This document shows positions 8,955 through 16,514 of a stretch of 45,220 nucleotides of DNA, piece after piece. The notes under the pieces are model-generated. The model did not search any database and was not told the DNA's origin. It was given only the letters and a program-made list of their open reading frames with translations. Made by a program: the position numbers and the translations under genes. The DNA comes from Metaruminococcus_A sp964607135 (GTDB taxonomy: Bacteria; Bacillota; Clostridia; Oscillospirales; Ruminococcaceae), in NCBI GenBank assembly GCA_964607135.1, contig CAZSIV010000018.1, positions 1 to 45,220 on the forward strand, read 5' to 3'. How positions within the stretch are numbered: position 1 is the stretch's first letter; the number at the start of each line of letters is the position of its first letter.

Positions 8955-10158
8955 CTACTTCTTTTACCTCGCTTATAATCCTGCCTCGATTGAGTTTGGT
9001 TTCGAGAATTTGCCCAGTTTTGAGGCCGTCGACCCCAGTGAGCGGTTTTCCCTCTGCGAATGTGATGGAGTAACCGCGGGTCAAAACTTTTAAAGGGCTT
9101 AACGCCTCCAGCATGTCCACAGCGGCCGCATATTCGGAAGCGCGCCGGTTCAAGGCTGCTTCTATTCCTGAAAGCAAGCTGTTCTTCTGGCGCTCCAATT
9201 CTTCCCTCTGCTTTTCCAGCATCCCTTGCGGCGATAAAAGCTGAAGCCGCCCTTCCAAAAATTTTAGCCGCTGTTCTAGCTTCCTTTTAGCTGCTAATGT
9301 ATAATTATACAATAAAGTTTGATGTTTGTCGAGAGCGTCGATCAGAAATTTGCGGTCGGGCACCGCCAGTTCCGCAGCAGCGGAGGGAGTTGGCGCACGT
9401 AAATCGGCAACAAAATCGGCAATCGTAAAGTCTGTTTCGTGCCCAACTGCGGAAATCACAGGAAAATGGCTTTTAAATATAGCGTCCGCAACACATTCCG
9501 TGTTAAATGCTGCTAAATCTTCCATAGATCCGCCGCCTCTCGCAAGGATGACCAAATCAATAAAATTCTTTTTCTGGCTGTTGAGCCACTGGAAGGCGGC
9601 GGCAATCGACGCTGGGGCCTGCTCGCCCTGCACCAAAACAGGGATGATTTTGATTTCTACAGCTGGAAAACGGCGGGAAATAATGTTTAACATATCCTGA
9701 AGCGCTGCGCCGGTAAGGGCTGTAATCAGCGCAATTTTTTGCGGCATAGCCGGAAGGCTCCGTTTTTTTGCAGGATCAAAATAACCTTTGGCCTCCAGTT
9801 TTCGTTTCAGCTGCTCAAAGGCCATGTAAAGCGCGCCGATTCCATCAGGCTGTAAATCCTCACAGTAAAGCTGATAAACACCGTCCCGTTCAAAAACACG
9901 AATACTTCCAAAAGCGACGACCTTCATTCCATTTTCCGGCCTGAATTTCACATAGCGTGCGCTTCCCCTGAACATGACAGCCTTGATCGACGTTTTTTCA
10001 TCTTTTAAAGTAAAATAAAAATGACCCGATTTTAAATGATGGGTAAAATTCGACAGTTCTCCCCTAATAAATAATCCTGTCAAATTTTCATCGGCTGACA
10101 GGATCGTTTTGATATATTCATTGATTTGAGAAACGGTTACAAAAGCAGCGTCCTTCAT
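8941..10158 (-). CDS. xseA: Exodeoxyribonuclease VII large subunit
   Basis: Catalytic subunit of exonuclease VII, which degrades single-stranded DNA in both directions to oligonucleotides. The 405-residue protein has an N-terminal OB fold (about 5-105), a catalytic domain containing ALITALTGAALQD and the glycine-rich ARGGGSMEDLAAFN near 205-218, then HETDFTIADFVADLRAPTPSAAAE. A long helical C-terminal part (about 265-370) is expected to bind XseB. It overlaps the TsaD-like gene by 4 nt upstream and xseB by 14 nt downstream. Confidence 0.97.
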   Translation of the reverse strand: MKDAAFVTVSQINEYIKTILSADENLTGLFIRGELSNFTHHLKSGHFYFTLKDEKTSIKAVMFRGSARYVKFRPENGMKVVAFGSIRVFERDGVYQLYCEDLQPDGIGALYMAFEQLKRKLEAKGYFDPAKKRSLPAMPQKIALITALTGAALQDMLNIISRRFPAVEIKIIPVLVQGEQAPASIAAAFQWLNSQKKNFIDLVILARGGGSMEDLAAFNTECVADAIFKSHFPVISAVGHETDFTIADFVADLRAPTPSAAAELAVPDRKFLIDALDKHQTLLYNYTLAAKRKLEQRLKFLEGRLQLLSPQGMLEKQREELERQKNSLLSGIEAALNRRASEYAAAVDMLEALSPLKVLTRGYSITFAEGKPLTGVDGLKTGQILETKLNRGRIISEVKEVDEQP

Positions 10159-11096
10159 CTTCCATGTTCCTTTAAATAAGCGAGATATGCGATTCCAGCT
10201 GCATTATCCGCAGAATAAGCCGGCTCAGCGAACCGACAATCTCCCGACTTGGAAAGCTCAGATTTGAGAATGCGGTTCGACATTACACCGCCGGAAAAAA
10301 GAACCGGCATAGCGCCGTACTCTTTGATCAGCCGGTTCAGCATTTTCTCCAAACCCTCTCGGATGCTTTCCAAGCAAAACCGTGCGACCTGTGGAGCTTC
10401 GGCCCCCTTATTTAGAAGAGCTTCGCACTGGTTTTGTATACCCGAAAGACAGATATCGTTTCCTTTTAAGACAGCATGCGTTCGAATTGGTTCCTGCCAC
10501 ATCTCAGCAAGCTTTTCCAGTTCCGGCCCTGCTGGGAAACCACAGCCCAACAGCTTTCCAACCCGGTCGATCAACTGGCCTGCGTTGAGGTCGAGCGTTC
10601 CGGCAATGCGTTTTACCCGGATCACCGTCTCCTGGTCTGGCGCAGCCAGTAAAGCCTCCGTGGTTCCGCCTGAAACGTGAAATGCCAAAAACGAATGATC
10701 CAGCAGCTCGAGAGACCTCGAAGAATAAAGGGCAGCCATAACATGCCCTTCCTGATGTGAAAAACTGAAAAGGGGCCGCTCTAACACAGCGGCAATACAC
10801 TCTGCAGTCGATTTACCGACTAAAAAGCAGGGCATATAAGAACCGTCGACCCGTCTCGGAAAGACAGAAACGCCTAAAGCGGTTAAATCCCCATCCTTGC
10901 CGTTTGCTTTCAACTCTTCTATCACTGAGGGCAGCTGCTTGATATGTGCAAACACCGCATCCGACTGCCGCAGACCGACTTGGCCCTTTGGCACCGGAAG
11001 AAGTTTGCGGAACATCCGCATTTCTTTATTATCATTGTTGTAAATCGCGGCAGACGTAGAATAATTGCTGGTGTCGAGTCCTAAATAAAGTCCCAT
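10155..11096 (-). CDS. TsaD/Kae1-like M22 family protein (paralogue)
   Basis: A 313-residue ASKHA-fold protein related to TsaD, the t6A tRNA modification subunit. It keeps the metal-binding pattern HQEGH at 114-118 and a late Asp in SADNAAGIAY near 297. The N-terminal LGLDTSNYSTSAAI phosphate loop and VSGGTTEALL also match the fold. It differs from orthodox TsaD: shorter by about 20-25 residues, with TSNYSTS in place of the usual TSCDETS. It sits where Bacillus has folD, overlapping nusB by 1 nt and xseA by 4 nt. It could be a second, non-essential Kae1-like protein. Without the rest of the genome I cannot exclude that it serves as the only TsaD. Confidence 0.85.
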   Translation of the reverse strand: MGLYLGLDTSNYSTSAAIYNNDNKEMRMFRKLLPVPKGQVGLRQSDAVFAHIKQLPSVIEELKANGKDGDLTALGVSVFPRRVDGSYMPCFLVGKSTAECIAAVLERPLFSFSHQEGHVMAALYSSRSLELLDHSFLAFHVSGGTTEALLAAPDQETVIRVKRIAGTLDLNAGQLIDRVGKLLGCGFPAGPELEKLAEMWQEPIRTHAVLKGNDICLSGIQNQCEALLNKGAEAPQVARFCLESIREGLEKMLNRLIKEYGAMPVLFSGGVMSNRILKSELSKSGDCRFAEPAYSADNAAGIAYLAYLKEHGR

Positions 11097-11497
11097 CAGT
11101 GCACATCCGTCTCGCGGACGACGGCCCCTAAAACGCCATTGATATAGCTGGCGTCATCCTGTGTGGAATAAGTCTTTGCAATCTCGACCGCTTCATTGAT
11201 GACAATCGCCGGATCAATCTCCTTTAAAATACAAAGCTCATAAACGGCAAGCCGCAGAAGAGATAATGCCACTTTGGAGATTCTGGAAACATTCCAGTTT
11301 TTTAAATTCCTCTCAATGACTGCATCGATTTCAGCAAGATGCGCTTCGATTTCAGTGTAATACTGCCGAACCGTATTGTTGAGTTTAATCTCGTCGCATT
11401 CGGCTGCCAAAGCAAACATCTCCTCTACAGTATACTCTGTAAAGGCGCGCTCAAACAGAAGAATAAAGCAATTTTCGCGCATTTGACGTCTTGTCAT
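11096..11497 (-). CDS. nusB: Transcription antitermination factor NusB
   Basis: Small all-helical protein that binds boxA RNA together with NusE (S10) in the rRNA antitermination complex. The 133-residue product begins MTRRQMRENCFILLFERAF and ends with the family segment AVEIAKTYSTQDDASYINGVLG, where the conserved Y/F-INGVLG motif is clear. It is the second gene of the asp23-nusB unit, 10 nt after asp23 and overlapping the TsaD-like gene by one base. Length is normal. Confidence 0.97.
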   Translation of the reverse strand: MTRRQMRENCFILLFERAFTEYTVEEMFALAAECDEIKLNNTVRQYYTEIEAHLAEIDAVIERNLKNWNVSRISKVALSLLRLAVYELCILKEIDPAIVINEAVEIAKTYSTQDDASYINGVLGAVVRETDVH

Positions 11498-11507
11498 AAT
11501 AAACTCC

Positions 11508-11867
11508 TTAGTCTGTTTCTTCTTTTATCACACCCGCAATTAGAACATTGACCTTGGAGACAGTGATTCCTGTCATATTCTGCACGGTAGCTTTTACATC
11601 TTCCTGAATCTGCTGTGCTACATCTTTGATTTTGTAACCGTAAATCAGGTTGACACAAAGGCTGATTTGGGCGACATCTACATTGAGCGCGATATCAATC
11701 GAATTTTCTGCGTGGCTGGAACGAAGCAGCAAATTCTTCCAGCCAAAATGCCCTTGTGCGAGACTGTGCACCCCAGCGACATCCAGAACAACTTGGCGCG
11801 TGATCGTCAGCACCACTTCTTCAGATATTTTTAAACTGCCTGTCTGGGTGATCCTTTCCTTTTCCAT
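11508..11867 (-). CDS. Asp23/Gls24 family protein (YqhY-like)
   Basis: A 119-residue Asp23 (DUF322) family protein. Relatives include the membrane-surface Asp23 of Staphylococcus and YqhY of Bacillus, which also sits directly before nusB. Family features are the opening GSLKISEEVVLTI, the central ISLCVNLIYGYKIKDVAQQIQ, and the end MTGITVSKVNVLIAGV. No signal peptide or membrane segment is visible. The ATG has AGGAAG eight bases upstream. It is the first protein gene after the operon promoter and a long leader. Its molecular role is unknown; envelope stress and fatty-acid links are reported for relatives only. Confidence 0.92.
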   Translation of the reverse strand: MEKERITQTGSLKISEEVVLTITRQVVLDVAGVHSLAQGHFGWKNLLLRSSHAENSIDIALNVDVAQISLCVNLIYGYKIKDVAQQIQEDVKATVQNMTGITVSKVNVLIAGVIKEETD

Positions 11868-12191
11868 ACCGCTTCTTCCTTTCTATCCTTTGCGTAATTG
11901 ACGATCCCACCGGATGATATAGATGAAATATAAATAACGGCAGCAACGAGACGAGCATTAGAACATTATAAATAAAATCCGAATTGTAAAAGGGGTAAAC
12001 ATTGAACTGATTACAAATAAACACAACCGCACAATTTGCACACTGATGTTTTGCCGGTTTTCAAGTTTCAATCCTGCGAAGCGCGTGAAATAACACTAAG
12101 CATAACGTGCCGCGCGGGTTGCAGACTTGCAAGTTTGCGCACTATCCGAACGGATCGTCCCGGCCATAAAATTAAGTATAATAGCCGCTCT
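11868..12191 (-). other. Long leader with a candidate structured RNA before asp23
   Basis: About 320 nt of gene-free minus-strand sequence lies between the promoter start point and asp23. Read as RNA, 12053-12164 can fold into nested helices. These are GCCGG (12160-12164) with CCGGC (12053-12057), CAAGU with ACUUG, CUGC with GCAG, and GCGCG with CGCGC, plus a side hairpin AUCC-GUUC-GGAU. A small hairpin CCGC-AGA-GCGG sits at the very 5' end. I see no terminator and no match to a riboswitch class that I know. It may simply be a long untranslated region; the pairing was found by eye. Confidence 0.45.
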
Positions 12192-12197
12192 GCGGAT

Positions 12198-12227
12198 ATT
12201 ATACCATATTTTCAAAGAAAGAGGCAA
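12198..12227 (-). promoter_or_regulatory. Promoter of the asp23-nusB-...-recN operon
   Basis: On the minus strand, TTGCCT (12222-12227) and a perfect TATAAT (12198-12203) are separated by 18 bp. It lies just past the stop of the ACT-pair gene and directs transcription toward asp23. No terminator separates it from the upstream lysine operon, so some read-through is possible. Confidence 0.8.
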
Positions 12228-12233
12228 GAACTC

Positions 12234-12701
12234 TTAAAGTGAGAAGGCTTTTTTCAGGGCAGAAAGCGCAAAATCATACGATGCTTGCGGGACCAGAATA
12301 GAAATATCGACATCCGAGGTGGTGATCAGCAAAATGTCGGTCTGCGCGCTGTTGAGCGCCGCAAAAGCTTGAGCCGCCACGCCAAAATGCTCAGGCAGCG
12401 CTTCGCCGAACAAAGACAGCTTTACATTGGAACTGCTGACCAGAGAACGAACATTCGGATATTGTTCCGACATCCCCTTAATCAACGCCAAAACTTTGGT
12501 CATATCGTTGTCCGAAACGGTAAAGGAAACCGTCACGGTCGTTCCGGTAGGAGCCGTTTGTGAAATCATATCGACATTGATTTCCCGCTCTGCCACCGCT
12601 CCAAAAACATCGGACAAAAAACCGATGCTCGAGGGCGCCGCTTCTAAGGTAATCAAAGTAACGCCTTCTGTCGGCGTAATTTTTGTAATCCACTGGTTCA
12701 T
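12234..12701 (-). CDS. Free-standing two-ACT-domain protein (aspartate-kinase regulatory-like)
   Basis: A 155-residue protein made of two ACT domains and nothing else. Its beginning (TPTEGVTLITLEAAPSSIGF, then INVDMISQTAP and TVSFTVSDNDM) parallels the C-terminal ligand-binding pair of aspartate kinase LysC at 22381-23586. The ATG at 12701 has GGGGAGA seven bases upstream and is preferred over an earlier in-frame start at 12734 that would overlap dapB. It is the last gene of the lysine-riboswitch operon, 29 nt after dapB. It has no kinase or DNA-binding domain. A role as an amino-acid sensor or trans-acting regulatory subunit is inference. Confidence 0.85.
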   Translation of the reverse strand: MNQWITKITPTEGVTLITLEAAPSSIGFLSDVFGAVAEREINVDMISQTAPTGTTVTVSFTVSDNDMTKVLALIKGMSEQYPNVRSLVSSSNVKLSLFGEALPEHFGVAAQAFAALNSAQTDILLITTSDVDISILVPQASYDFALSALKKAFSL

Positions 12702-12730
12702 CTGCAATTCTCCCCTCGTCCCATTTGGAT

Positions 12731-13486
12731 TCAATCAGCCAGCATATCCTGCATCGTATACATCCCAGAATCTTTTCCGGCGAGATAAACGGCGGCGTTG
12801 ATCGCGCCGACGGCAAAAACCTCTTTTGACATCGCAGTGTGCTTCAGAGAGAGAATCTCGTCCCGTCCGGCAAATAAAATTTCATGTTCACCGACGATGG
12901 TGCCGCCGCGGACAGCGTGGATGCCGATCTCCTTTGCATCGCGTTTTTTCACCACCGAATGGCGGTCGTAAACGTTTTGATAACAATTCCCTCCCGCCTC
13001 ATTGACGGCGTTTGCCAGCATGATCGCCGTTCCGCTTGGGGCATCAATTTTCTGATTGTGATGTTTTTCGATAATTTCAATATCAAACTGCCCACCAAGA
13101 ACGGTAGTCGCTTTTTTAGCGAGTTCAACCAAAAGATTGACCCCAAGGGACATGTTGAATGTAAAGAAAACAGCGGTATTTGCCGCGGCTTCGTGAATGG
13201 AGGAAATCTGCTCAGCAGAGTATCCGGTCGTAGCGAGAACAACCGGAATCCGATGCCCAACGGAGTAAGAAAGAATATCCCCCAATAAAGACGGATGCGA
13301 AAAATCTATGATTACGTCTGCGGGAATCTCGCAATCCTCGATCCGCTTATAAATCGGGAAATCGGCGCGGTCGTCCTCTGTCAGATCGATTCCCGCAACG
13401 ACGGCGCAATCATCCCGCCCGTCGGCACAGTTGCGAATCACCCGCCCCATCTTTCCATTGCAGCCACATAAAATAATTCTTTTCAC
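12731..13486 (-). CDS. dapB: 4-hydroxy-tetrahydrodipicolinate reductase
   Basis: NAD(P)H-dependent reductase of the second committed step of diaminopimelate and lysine synthesis. The 251-residue protein has the nucleotide-binding GCNGKMGRVI at 8-17 and the family signature EIIEKHHNQKIDAPSGTA near 137-154, with the catalytic His pair and Lys. It sits 20 nt downstream of dapA. Length fits the family, and the start is unambiguous. Expression should follow the lysine riboswitch upstream of asd, since no terminator is seen between. Confidence 0.97.
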   Translation of the reverse strand: MKRIILCGCNGKMGRVIRNCADGRDDCAVVAGIDLTEDDRADFPIYKRIEDCEIPADVIIDFSHPSLLGDILSYSVGHRIPVVLATTGYSAEQISSIHEAAANTAVFFTFNMSLGVNLLVELAKKATTVLGGQFDIEIIEKHHNQKIDAPSGTAIMLANAVNEAGGNCYQNVYDRHSVVKKRDAKEIGIHAVRGGTIVGEHEILFAGRDEILSLKHTAMSKEVFAVGAINAAVYLAGKDSGMYTMQDMLAD

Positions 13487-13506
13487 GTCTTTTTCCCTTC
13501 TCGATT

Positions 13507-14394
13507 TCAGATCAGCTTATAATTCTTGAGTGTAGCCGTCAAACGGGCCTTTGCCTCTTCTGAAAGGCCGACCAACGGCAGACGACAGGGACCGACCTCC
13601 ATCCCCATCAGGTTCATCGCCTCTTTGACCGGAATGGGGTTGACGTCGATAAACATATCGTTCATCAGACTGAGGTATTGCAGCTGCATCGCGGCGCTTT
13701 CTTTTACCTTTCCGTCGAGCCAAAGCTTACAGATTTCATGCGTCTGCCGCGGCAGGATGTTGGAGAGAACCGAGATCACTCCCAAACCGCCCAACGCCAT
13801 AATCGGCACGATCTGGTTGTCGTCTCCGGAATAAAGATTCAGGTTGTCGCCGCAGAGCGCACGGGTTTTGGCGATATCGGAAATGTTGCCGCTCGCCTCT
13901 TTTGTCGCAACGATATTCGGGTGTTTGGAAAGCTCCAGATAAGTATTCGGTGCAATGCAGGTTCCGGTTCTGGATGGGACGTTGTAAAGGATCACCGGGA
14001 GATCGGTCGCATCGGCGATGGTGTTGAAATGGCGAACCAATCCCGCCTGGGAAGTTTTGTTATAATAAGGGGTCACAGACAAAAGCGCATCGACTCCGGC
14101 AGATTCCGCCTCTTTGCAGAGCGAAACCGCGTAAGCGGTATCGTTGCTTCCTGCCCCTGCAACCACCGGCACTCTGTGGTTGGTTCGTTCCACAGCATAA
14201 CGGATCACTTTGACGTGCTCTTCGTGATTGAGGGTGGCGGATTCGCCTGTCGTTCCGCAGATTACAATACAATCGGTCTGGTTTTCGATTTGAAAGTCGA
14301 TCATCTCGCCCAATTTTTCATAATTTACAGTGCCGTCTGCATGCATCGGGGTGATAATCGCAACACCGGCGCCAGTAAACACAACTTTTTTCAT
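13507..14394 (-). CDS. dapA: 4-hydroxy-tetrahydrodipicolinate synthase
   Basis: Condenses aspartate semialdehyde with pyruvate at the entry of the diaminopimelate branch. The 295-residue TIM barrel has the substrate motif GTTGESATL at 48-56, the Tyr-containing YNVPSRTG near 137-144, and the Schiff-base lysine in VATKEASGN near 162-170. Its start has an AAAGGAG site about 10 nt upstream. It lies between the hydrolase-like gene and dapB in the lysine operon. A separate promoter in the 47-base gap before it is not convincing. Confidence 0.97.
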   Translation of the reverse strand: MKKVVFTGAGVAIITPMHADGTVNYEKLGEMIDFQIENQTDCIVICGTTGESATLNHEEHVKVIRYAVERTNHRVPVVAGAGSNDTAYAVSLCKEAESAGVDALLSVTPYYNKTSQAGLVRHFNTIADATDLPVILYNVPSRTGTCIAPNTYLELSKHPNIVATKEASGNISDIAKTRALCGDNLNLYSGDDNQIVPIMALGGLGVISVLSNILPRQTHEICKLWLDGKVKESAAMQLQYLSLMNDMFIDVNPIPVKEAMNLMGMEVGPCRLPLVGLSEEAKARLTATLKNYKLI

Positions 14395-14441
14395 AGACTG
14401 TATCTCCTTTTATCTAAAATGTGTTCGATTAAATTGCTTTG

Positions 14442-16472
14442 TTACAAATTCTCCGCTAACAGAATATCCCGCTTCACATCGTTTGTATAAAGGCTCCAGC
14501 CAAAATAATGGCCGACCCTGCCCATCTGATAAGGAATAAAATGCTCTGCTCCAATTTCGGCGAGCTCTTTCCAATAAACAAGGGCGCGTTTTAACAGCTC
14601 AACCGCTTCCGCCTTTTTTGTCTGATTTCCATTTTGCTGGTATTCCAACAACTTGAGCGCTGCTTCGAGCTTGCACAGATAATAATGTTCCAAAGCGTTC
14701 CAAGCTTTCAAGTCGAGCAGGACACAGGCGAGCTCTCCGATTGGAGCCGCAGCAGCCGACTCGATCTCAGCAATACAGGCCTGTATCCGTTTTGATTTCG
14801 ATTTCAGCAGTTCAAAGATATCCGGCGGTGTTTCCCCCGTTACGGCAGTTCCACTCTGTGCTTTTTCCAGATACTCCTTGATTCCGACGGTACCGACCCC
14901 CGGCATCGCCGCGCTTTCCATGATGTCGAGGACGGAACGGAACCCGTTGACCGATAGCAGGCTTTCGGGATGCCACTGATAGTCGTAGTTTAACCAGATC
15001 AGACGGTTGACCGCACAAAGGCCGTCGACAGCCGCCGACAGTCCCCGGTTAATCGCCGTTCCGCACTCCCCATAGCGATCGGAATATTTATCGTTCCAAA
15101 GAGATTCAGGCAAATCCGGATTGTAGCTGAGCCGTCCGATCATTTCAAACTGCGCCCAGTCTTTTTCAAAAGAGTATTCGGAATCGGCAAGGTGAAGATC
15201 CGGGCGATGCTGAAAATTTTTAGCCCAAAGATAACCGTCCGCTCCCCAATAAAATCCGTCCACATAGGGCTTTTTCATCCCGCGGACATATTCTGCAATA
15301 TAAGAAGGACTGCATCCTCTCAAGTTGTGAAAATCGTCGTTTCTCACAGTGTAAAGGACACGAATTTTACTGAGATCAATGACGCCCCAGGCGTCAAACA
15401 GCGACTCGAACTGCGGAATCGGGTGGGAGTACATATGCGCGTTGGAATATTTCCAGCTGATATATTTGCGGTCAGCCGGATATTTTTCCAGAAACATTTC
15501 CTGTGCGATCGTGCCGTTTGACATATTGGTGCGGTGGATAAAGGGGACGTTTGCCTTTACCTCATTCAAGGCTTCCAGATAGGTTTCGACTACCCATTGC
15601 TCGCATTCGGCCGGCGTTCCCGCAAGGGATTCGCTGTTCGAGGTGCCGAGCCCGGTTAAATCGGGATAAGTCATCAGCAGCGTTTTGATGGCTTCGCGGA
15701 AATAATCCTTGACAAGCGCGCTGCTCTGCCGCAGCATAACGGCGCGGCGGCCGCGTTCTCGGTCGTTTTCATCCTCTGCGAGCTCAGGCGGCAGGCCAAG
15801 GCCCTTAGCGATTGCCGGTGTAATCCGAACGTTCCAGGTAAACAAAAACGTCTCAATCCCGCGTTCTTTTGCATGGCGGAAAATGAAGTGATACACTTCC
15901 TGAAAATGAGCCAGCTCCTCATCATTGTAGGGAGTGGCAGCGGGATATTTGCCCAGCCGGAACATCATTTCAAAGGGGTTTTCCGACCAGAGGCTCAGAC
16001 AGTTATAGCGGTTTCTCGCAAGAAAATCGATGTAATCACGCCAGAAATCCGTCGTCATCAAGACCTCTTTATTTTTGCGAAACAGATCCCCGTCTGCATA
16101 AGGCTCATAGGGGAGATTGTATTTCACGCCGCGCATCTTTAAAAACGGTTCTTCCCTTTTGTCGGAGACACCGTCGATGCCGTGATACCGAATCGTTTCG
16201 GCAAGGTCGAGAGCGCCGTACATTACGCCGACCGCGCTTCCTCCGAGAACACGGATTAAATTCCCTTCCCGTTTGATTTCAAAGCTTTCTTTGGAGAGCG
16301 CTTCATCTGCCGTTTCAAGGAGAATCGCCGGTTCGGTTTGATCGCCCGAAAAAAGATTCAACCGCTCGGAAAAACAAGGGATCCGCAAAGAGCAAAGCTG
16401 ATTTTTAAGCTCGGACACGCCGAATTCTATCGGAGGTTCCGTCTGCTTCATCGTCCCATAGTATAAATTCAC
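14442..16472 (-). CDS. Glycoside-hydrolase-like protein of unknown substrate (GH20/GH67-type fold)
   Basis: A roughly 676-residue cytoplasmic protein without a signal peptide. Residues about 60-90 contain GGSAVGVMYGALDLAETI, typical of the N-terminal alpha/beta domain shared by GH20, GH67 and similar families. A TIM-barrel-like region follows (RGVKYNLPYEP, DFLARNRYNCLSLWSENPF, GIETFLFTWN, GLGTSNSESLAGT), then a helical C-terminal part. The Glu in SNSESLAGT could be catalytic. I chose the GTG at 16472, with GGGAG seven bases upstream, over a TTG at 16490. It lies 42 nt after asd and 47 nt before dapA, inside the lysine operon, where no sugar enzyme is expected. The substrate is unknown. Confidence 0.7.
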   Translation of the reverse strand: MNLYYGTMKQTEPPIEFGVSELKNQLCSLRIPCFSERLNLFSGDQTEPAILLETADEALSKESFEIKREGNLIRVLGGSAVGVMYGALDLAETIRYHGIDGVSDKREEPFLKMRGVKYNLPYEPYADGDLFRKNKEVLMTTDFWRDYIDFLARNRYNCLSLWSENPFEMMFRLGKYPAATPYNDEELAHFQEVYHFIFRHAKERGIETFLFTWNVRITPAIAKGLGLPPELAEDENDRERGRRAVMLRQSSALVKDYFREAIKTLLMTYPDLTGLGTSNSESLAGTPAECEQWVVETYLEALNEVKANVPFIHRTNMSNGTIAQEMFLEKYPADRKYISWKYSNAHMYSHPIPQFESLFDAWGVIDLSKIRVLYTVRNDDFHNLRGCSPSYIAEYVRGMKKPYVDGFYWGADGYLWAKNFQHRPDLHLADSEYSFEKDWAQFEMIGRLSYNPDLPESLWNDKYSDRYGECGTAINRGLSAAVDGLCAVNRLIWLNYDYQWHPESLLSVNGFRSVLDIMESAAMPGVGTVGIKEYLEKAQSGTAVTGETPPDIFELLKSKSKRIQACIAEIESAAAAPIGELACVLLDLKAWNALEHYYLCKLEAALKLLEYQQNGNQTKKAEAVELLKRALVYWKELAEIGAEHFIPYQMGRVGHYFGWSLYTNDVKRDILLAENL

Positions 16473-16514
16473 TGCCGCACTCCCATTCAAATCATGTCGG
16501 TATCTATAAAAGAA

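Noticed and set aside
11821..12024. Small hydrophobic reading frame of 67 codons on the minus strand before asp23
   Set aside because: It begins with GTG without a ribosome site and its 3' third runs through asp23 in another frame; it is better read as leader sequence.
11868..12191. OLE RNA in the nusB-xseA operon
   Set aside because: The region is only about half the length of OLE and I do not see its conserved segments; a new leader RNA remains possible.
12234..12240. Terminator at the end of the lysine operon
   Set aside because: No stem followed by a T run is visible between the ACT-pair stop and the next promoter.
13678..14490. Plus-strand reading frame of 270 codons
   Set aside because: It lies antisense to dapA and shows no protein family features.
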